From NCBI GenBank assembly GCA_963693085.1, contig OY856413.1, positions 748,138,556-748,202,555 of the forward strand: DNA of 64,000 nt. The letters run 5' to 3'. This DNA is from Alisma plantago-aquatica (lineage: Eukaryota > Streptophyta > Magnoliopsida > Alismatales > Alismataceae). How positions within the stretch are numbered: the first letter of the stretch is position 1; each line of letters begins with the position of its first letter. The notes below the pieces were generated by a model. That model did not search any database. It had not been told where the DNA came from and was given only the letters and a program-made list of their open reading frames with translations. Shown here piece after piece: positions 58,575 through 64,000 of the stretch. The translations under genes and the position numbers were made by a program.

Positions 58575-61289
58575 TCATTCATCATCACTATCAACATCCC
58601 AATTATATCTTACAGTTGCCACTGTTTGTACAGCTATTGCCCATTCTTCTCTTACTTCATCTAATGCTTCCCTCGTATATGGAGCATGTACATTTTTTAA
58701 GCGTTTGCCTATAGTGTGGTCAGTTTTAAACACCTGCAAAGAGAATGATGTATATATATAAGTAATAATATAAAAATAAGATTGATATATTTCATACTAA
58801 CTAATGAGACTATATATAATACCTCATGTATGGTATCGATGTCCAATGCGACATGTTTGAACAAGGTATATGGATGTATAAACAAGATCTCACCTTATCC
58901 ATGTCTCTATCATTGATGTATTCAACCAATCATACATAAACAGCTCAATAATATCTTGTATAAATAAAGAGTTGTCGTATGATTGACCTGCATAATCTAC
59001 ATCTAAAGAAACAATTATAGGGCAAAGTATATTATGTGCCCGTAGCCAACATGCCATTCCCCTACAAGCAGGACCTAACGGGTATGGTAGGTCAGTTGGA
59101 ACCCAAGTTGGTAATGCGGGAATTGGAGGTGGAGGCCTAGGTGCTCCTGGTGTCTTCTTTTTAACATGTATATATAATTTTAGATCAGTTGACATCATAT
59201 ATACACATTAACAGTCTAAATCAATGTAAATTTATCTTACAATTTCAGTCGTGTAGAGGACATCTGCTTTGGGCCACAATATGACCCCGCTTTCTGCCTC
59301 ACCAAGTGTATCAATATCTGGGTGGGCATATGGCAACTCAACTTCCCTCCAATCGGGTAATACATGTATCGGGCTCACACGAATGTAGCCCTGCGGCATT
59401 GGAGTCCCATGAAACGTTGCCCCAGGAAGGGACTGGTAAGCTTGCGCCTCTGCAACAACATAGTTTTCCATTCTTAAGCGGCATGGCTTCAATGCCTACA
59501 AATTTACGTAAAGAATGTTATACATATATACATATCATCTTGAAAACATATCATCTTGAAAAGACTAGCTACAATGTCATAAACAATACTTACAGCAGAC
59601 GTGTTAGGCGATGGGTCTCCAGGATTACTTGCAGTCTGTGCACCAGGAGAAGAGTGGGTCGGCATAGGCTGATTGGAAGCCTGAGATGCCTGCCACCGCA
59701 GCAATTCTTCCTTGACCTTCTCAGCAACCACATCGTTGAGCTTCTTAGCAACTATATCCTCGACTCTCTTATTCTCCTATACATGGATAAAACAAATATT
59801 AGCTTTTTATTAATGAATTTCCTTTTGCAGTAACATTCTAAAAATAGAATATGTTACCTCTTCTTGAGAAAGTCCCGCTCTGGGTTTGCGCTGGGATGGC
59901 CCAAAGAATGCTTTGATGCCCACACCAGCGCCGGCACCTCTAACACGTCTAGGATGCTCTGGGTTACCCAGAGAAACTGTCAATTCATCCCTTGTGCCCT
60001 GAGGGATGAACGTGCCTTGTTTCCTCTGCTCGTGCAGCTCCCGCTAATCACCATAAACAAAAATTGGTAAGTTAACACCACAAATAATCAATATTCAAAT
60101 GATTGCTCTAAGAGTTGTATTTTACCATTTTTGCAGCCGCCTCAGTAGTTTCGGGATTCTTTATTTCACCCTTCTTGTTTTTCCTGCCAGCTATCCAGAT
60201 ATCATGGCGAGGCAAGGGTGTGGCCGCAGACTCCTGAGTAGCCGCAGACTCCTGAGTAGCCGCATACTCCTGAGTAGCCGCAGACTCCTCCTGTAGTCTT
60301 TGGCGAACGCTTTCATAGCCTTTTGGACCTATAGTATGGTCATGTACATTCAGTGCACGCCTTGCTTTTTGTGCGTCACTGAGGGCCTAGTTAGTATGCA
60401 CATTTATAATTAGGTTAGTAGCAGTAAATGTTAATCTTGAATAGGTGAATACAATGTATATTAATTAAAATGGGAGTGATGCCTAATACCTTGAATTCTT
60501 CAGATTTTCTTGAAGAAACAAAATTGTCCCAATCTTCTTTGTCCAAGAAGTTCCATTGTTCAAGGGCTGACTTCTTCTTCTTATCACCATGTCTTATGTA
60601 TTCTCTGTTCAGATTTGTCCTGTAATTCCTAAGCATCTTTCCAGCGCGTTACATCACACTTTTACGATGCAACATCTCATCCAATGCAAACAGATTCTGT
60701 AAAATAGAAATGTTATTAACTAGTACCAAAAATAGAATTGCAAATAATAGAATTTGTAATCTACAAAATAGAATTGCAAATAATAATAACTCACTCATAA
60801 ATCTTTCCATATCAAGTCTTTCTTCGCCTGAGGAACTTTATGCCAATTATCATACTTAACACCACAATGGCTTCGAGTGACAACCCCAAGATAGTTTATA
60901 AAATTATTGCGGTTCACTCCAATTGCATTCCCTCCATTATCAAAATCCACAACCAATTTGGATCCACTGCCACTCAGCGCAAGTAACTTTTTCAACAGAA
61001 TGATACCCCTTTTCTTGTTAAGTTTTTGTTGCTGCGCATCAAGTTGCTCAATTGCTTCAGTGGGTAGCTGTGCATCATCAACCTAAAATTTGACAAAAAT
61101 AAACACACCGAATTAAGCCAATATAGAAATACAGGATATATGACATAACTAGAAGATAATGAATTTTATAGAAATACGGGATATGTTTTTAGAACTTACG
61201 TTGGTATCCTCGCCATGCTCGTCATGGACAACATGCTCATCATGGACTTCATGCTCATCATGGACATCATTCTCATCATGGTGAGCCAT
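58575..61289 (-). pseudogene. TNPA/Ptta-type CACTA protein gene (Transposase_24-like), spliced, with stops
   Basis: Minus-strand exons with GT-AG borders: 61289-61200, 61082-60795, 60696-60490, 60386-60126, 60043-59858, 59776-59594, 59495-59241, about 59156-58894, an unclear small exon, and 58733-58575 (stop TGA). A TTTTCAG acceptor directly precedes the ATG. Exon 1 is His/Asp/Glu-rich. Exon 2 holds VVDFDNGGNAIGVNRNNFINYLGVVTR and NWHKVPQAKKDLIW, the Transposase_24/Ptta signature. Exon 3 has MLRNYRTNLNREY and WDNFVSSRKSEEFK. Later exons carry a Lys/Glu-rich coiled stretch (VVAEKVKEELLRWQ) and a GTPMPQGYIRVSPIHVLPDW region like DUF8039. Relatives bind subterminal repeats to assist TNP2. Stops at 60797-60795 (TGA, end of exon 2) and 60651-60649 (TAA, exon 3) break the gene. 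Confidence 0.82.
60222..60295 (-). repeat. 18 bp in-frame tandem repeat in TNPA-like exon 4
   Basis: Nearly four copies of CTCCTGAGTAGCCGCAGA (plus-strand text) encode an ATQESA hexapeptide repeat on the minus strand. Confidence 0.85.
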
Positions 61290-62382
61290 CTGAAAATTTC
61301 ATTAAAAAGGAAAACATTTAGCATTTGTATCAACTAGAATAAGGAAAACATTTAGCATTTTTATAAACATACATGTCTCTAAAATTGTGATCTTTTATCA
61401 ATTAGCAATCCTTCAATGTACAAGTAATATAAAAAACAATGATTGTTCACATTCTAGGCCAACAAACACATGTGATGTCATTCTTATATATAATAAATGT
61501 GTACCACCTATCCCATCCTTGAACACCTAATCTCACTAGTAAGTGTATAATGTGTATTGGGTTTTCAAGAAAATTTCGGCAGCATTTCCCCGCTGTTCTC
61601 TAAGTACATATGTACTTAGAGAACAAACGGGGAAATTCTACCAAAATTTTCTCGAAAACTCAATACACATTATACACTTACATCCTAAGTGAGATTAGGT
61701 GTTCAAGAACAGTCCCAAACCGGGGACTATCCAAGATTTACTCCTAATGAGTAAATCTTGGATGGGTTTCTAGGCCAACAAACAAAATAATAGATATGTA
61801 CATGTTAGGGTTTCATCACAATTGATGTTAGGGTTTAAACAATGTTAGGGTTTAATCAAACCAAATGATGCTAGAATGGAAAAGTTTAAATCAAATTAGG
61901 ATTTAAATTAGGGTTCCAATAGGATTCAATTTAATTAATTTTAATGTGAAAGATGTAATATTATAATACATACAATGGCAATGAAATGAAACCCTAATTG
62001 TATTGGAACTCATAAAAGGATGTCTCAAAGGTTGAATCTAATATATGCATCCTAAAAAAGGTATCACATCACAAATGTGCATTTCAGTAATCATATTTTA
62101 TTTCCTTCCAATTAGTGTGGGTGCCATGTTTGGAATTGTTTTCTAATCATGGGTCCCTTAATTTTATTTAGGATAGAAGATAAAATCAAGGATATCAAAT
62201 AGTAGACAAAAGGGGTACACTCTAGGATTTAAGATCACACTACATCATGAATTTTATACAAAATTACATGTATGTGTATATAAAAAAATATATTTATAAG
62301 GAACTTCTATACATATCTAATCAACAAAAGCAGTAAAACAGCAATCAGTAAAACTAACAGCAAGGAAATCAGTAAAACTAAC
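61290..62382 (-). other. First intron of the TNPA-like gene, with a nested hairpin
   Basis: It is bounded by CACTG|GTTAGT (62382) and TTTTCAG before the ATG at 61289. It contains the large palindrome at 61518-61706. The rest is AT-rich with no coding. Confidence 0.55.
61518..61706. repeat. Large near-perfect palindrome (possible hairpin MITE) inside the CACTA element
   Basis: Two arms of about 92 bp meet at AAGTACATATGTACTT (centre at 61609/61610). The outer ends are CTTGAACACCTAATCTCAC and its inverse. Mismatches and small loops are few. No coding. Confidence 0.88.
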
Positions 62383-62914
62383 CAGTGTTGTAGAAACAGG
62401 ATGCCGGGTGTCAGCAGGAAGAAAGGAAGGAGCTAGGGCAGGCAGGTGGGCAAGCAGGAGGGCACCAGGCGTGGCGGAGGCGTCGGTTCTCAGGCGTGGC
62501 GGCGGCGCAGCGGATGGAGCAGCAGGGCGCGCGCGCGGGCAGCAGGTGGCTGGAGCAGTAGGGCGGCGGTGCAGGGCGGCGACGAGCAGACAGCAGCAGC
62601 AGCAGGGGCGGCGGAGAAGAATGGCGCCGGAGAAGAAGGGCGCCGGAGAAGAAGGGCGCCGGAGAAGAAGCTAGGGCGGCGGCTCTGTTGGAAGAAGCTA
62701 GGTGGGCGGCGCCGGCGACGAACAGCAGAAGCAGTAGCAAGGTCGGCGGCGACACACAGCAGCAGCAATGTCGGCGGCGACGGCGAGGCAAGGAAGCACG
62801 GGCAGCGTCGGCGACGGCGAGAACCGGCAGGCGGGCGATCGAGCAGCGCGACAGCTAGCGATGAAGACAATGGAACAGGTAGGTGCCTAACGGGCGTCAC
62901 GCGGGTCTATTAGG
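62383..62914 (-). other. GC-rich low-complexity 5' region of the TNPA-like gene
   Basis: It is rich in GGCGGC, GCAGCAG and GCCGGAGAAGAA repeats (three of the last near 62625-62670). All frames on both strands are open by composition, so the overlapping open frames here are not credible genes. It is probably the leader exon and promoter side of the TNPA-like gene. Confidence 0.55.
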
Positions 62915-63263
62915 TTGCTAAAGGCGTCGGTTGATAGTAATACACCGACGCCCAACAATGCAACCTTTACCCTAATTTTTCGCGCAAATTTTCATTTTCA
63001 TAGGAGTCGGTTAATAGTTACCAAACCGACGCTGTAGGAGACGAAAAAAGTTCGCTCGAAAATTGATTTTCGCGGGCTACTTTTAGACGTCGGTCTGTTA
63101 TAAATGGCCGACGCTGAATACAAAGCGGTACCCGTGTCTGGCTGGTCTTCGAATATAGACGTCGGTGAGTATAAATAACCGACGCCTATGTAGAATAGGA
63201 GTCGGTTTTCCTAAATAACCGACGCCACTAAAAGCGCCACTGAATGATGTTTTTGTAGTAGTG
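62915..63263. repeat. Right terminal and subterminal repeats of the CACTA element
   Basis: Repeats of GTCGGTT...AACCGACGC pairs end in GTAGTAGTG at 63263. Read inward from the end it shares CTTTTAGTG...GTCGGTT with the left end. Confidence 0.88.
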
Positions 63264-63479
63264 GAACCATCATGTCTGATAGAGATCCTTCCCATCTTGG
63301 TAACACATAAATGAATTGCACGTCTTTGTTGCAAACTCCAAGGATGTATTTTTTGGTGTAAGTCAGGAAGCTATTTATTCATCTTGCCTTCTCCTACAAG
63401 CCCAATTTGGATTACACTGTAGTTACCATTACATAGTTCTTCATGACACAAATTCAAGATAACCCTGGGGGAATCACAT
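63264..63479. other. Right flank of the CACTA element
   Basis: It begins with GAA, the right copy of the target duplication. It probably belongs to the same LINE 3' region as the RNase H fragment. No other feature was seen. Confidence 0.4.
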
Positions 63480-64000
63480 AATTCAAAGTCTGACTATCAC
63501 TTTTTAGGCATGCCTTGGCAAGACTATCTATCAGTCTGTTGCATTCCCAACAACTATGTTTCATTGTGGTGTCTCTCTGTACCGATTGATTTATTTTTGC
63601 TATCTAGTAAGAGAACCTCAGAAAGTTACATATTTTCTCCTTCAAAGTGTTCATCTCCAGCAAACAATCTGACTCAACTACTGCCTTAGGCCATCTATTT
63701 GCTTCAATATGCTCTATTTTCAAAGAAATCATAGCTAACTCAGTTTCTATTGCATTATCAATATGTTCTATTTTCAAAGAAATCATATCTAACTCAGTTT
63801 CTATTGCATTATCAATATTCACTCTTTTACCCTAGCCTCCTAGGCATTGAACGTGAGCATTCTGAGCAATGACGACAGTCGCAGTGCCCTATTTGCCAAA
63901 TGTAACATCTATGTTAAGTTTAATTATGCCTTTGTGAGGAAGGGACAAACATAGATTTCTATTGACCTTCTGTGTTGGGCCTTTGCCATGCCATGTCTCT
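63480..64000 (-). pseudogene. LINE RNase H (RVT_3) fragment, continues beyond the window
   Basis: On the minus strand, from 64000 downward, the sequence reads HKGIIKLNIDVTFGK then GTATVVIAQNAHVQCLGG, the first strands of a plant RVT_3 RNase H (KLNxDGSF...). AIETELxMISLKIEHI (the ExEL helix) is present twice, then RWPKAVVESDCLLEMNTL (VESD), and SCWECNRLIDSLAKACL near the end (the NxxADxLA position). A stop follows the first segment and another precedes INQSV. The 18 codon duplication (63813-63760 and 63759-63706) keeps the frame. The domain usually ends LINE ORF2 in plants. Confidence 0.78.

Larger units (their letters stand above)
57951..63263 (-). mobile_element. CACTA (En/Spm) element with TNPA-like gene, no TNP2
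   Basis: The unit starts CACTACTACAGAAG and ends TTTTTGTAGTAGTG, so both ends carry the CACTACTACA terminus. It is flanked by GAA (57948-57950) and GAA (63264-63266), the 3 bp duplication expected of CACTA elements. Subterminal regions at both ends are dense in GTCGGTT and its inverse AACCGAC. Inside is one spliced minus-strand gene of the TNPA/Ptta type. The TNP2 transposase is absent in 5.3 kb, so movement would depend on another element. Confidence 0.93.

Noticed and set aside
62411..62913. Overlapping open frames of 88-155 codons on both strands.
   Set aside because: GC-rich low-complexity sequence keeps all frames open, and there is no domain or conserved motif.
1..64000. tRNA, rRNA, CRISPR array, operon or prokaryotic signals.
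   Set aside because: None was seen. Spliced genes, TATA boxes and plant-type transposons make this plant nuclear DNA.

Overview
This is nuclear DNA from a flowering plant, probably a monocot. The one host gene I can defend is a single uninterrupted, strongly GC-rich reading frame, which is common in monocots. Everything around it is AT-rich and made of layered plant transposable elements: LINEs with the DUF4283, endonuclease, reverse transcriptase, zf-RVT and RNase H modules, Ty1/copia and Ty3/gypsy elements primed by initiator tRNA-Met, CACTA (En/Spm) elements and a Mutator-like element. No tRNA, rRNA or organelle sequence was seen.

Layout. 1-2260: LTR and primer-binding site of a minus-strand copia-type element that runs off the left edge. 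2262-5150: two decayed LINE fragments, + then -. 5407-6927: a copia-type LTR with its polypurine tract. 7190-9560: a minus-strand relic of a CACTA TNP2 transposase. 11100-26950: one minus-strand LINE split at 13194/24129 by a nearly 11 kb gypsy element with two 3.4 kb LTRs. 28990-32660: fragments of a plus-strand LINE, plus a roughly 240 bp copy of DNA that also lies upstream of the host gene. 33430-41961: a Mutator-like element with approximately 270-300 bp TIRs, a transposase gene and a plant mobile domain (PMD) gene. 42613-43506: the host gene, a HAD phosphatase of the plant PS2/PECP1 (PHOSPHO1-like) family, with a TATA box and a PHR1-type P1BS site.

Right of the gene. 43880-44900: a fold-back element filled with a roughly 98 bp minisatellite. 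45354-46172: a TRIM-like miniature LTR element. 46554-51766: a decayed copia element. 53802-57710: a probable solo gypsy-type LTR. 57951-63263: a CACTA element with an exact 3 bp target duplication, carrying a spliced but broken TNPA-like gene and no TNP2. 63480-64000: a LINE RNase H fragment that runs off the right edge.

How the pieces relate. The Mutator-like element sits about 650 bp upstream of the phosphatase start codon, so it may have separated or added regulatory sequence. The MULE transposase and PMD gene lie between the same TIRs, so both are cargo of one element. Most other coding traces are broken by stops and frameshifts. Domain calls come from recognising conserved motifs by eye; no database search was run.
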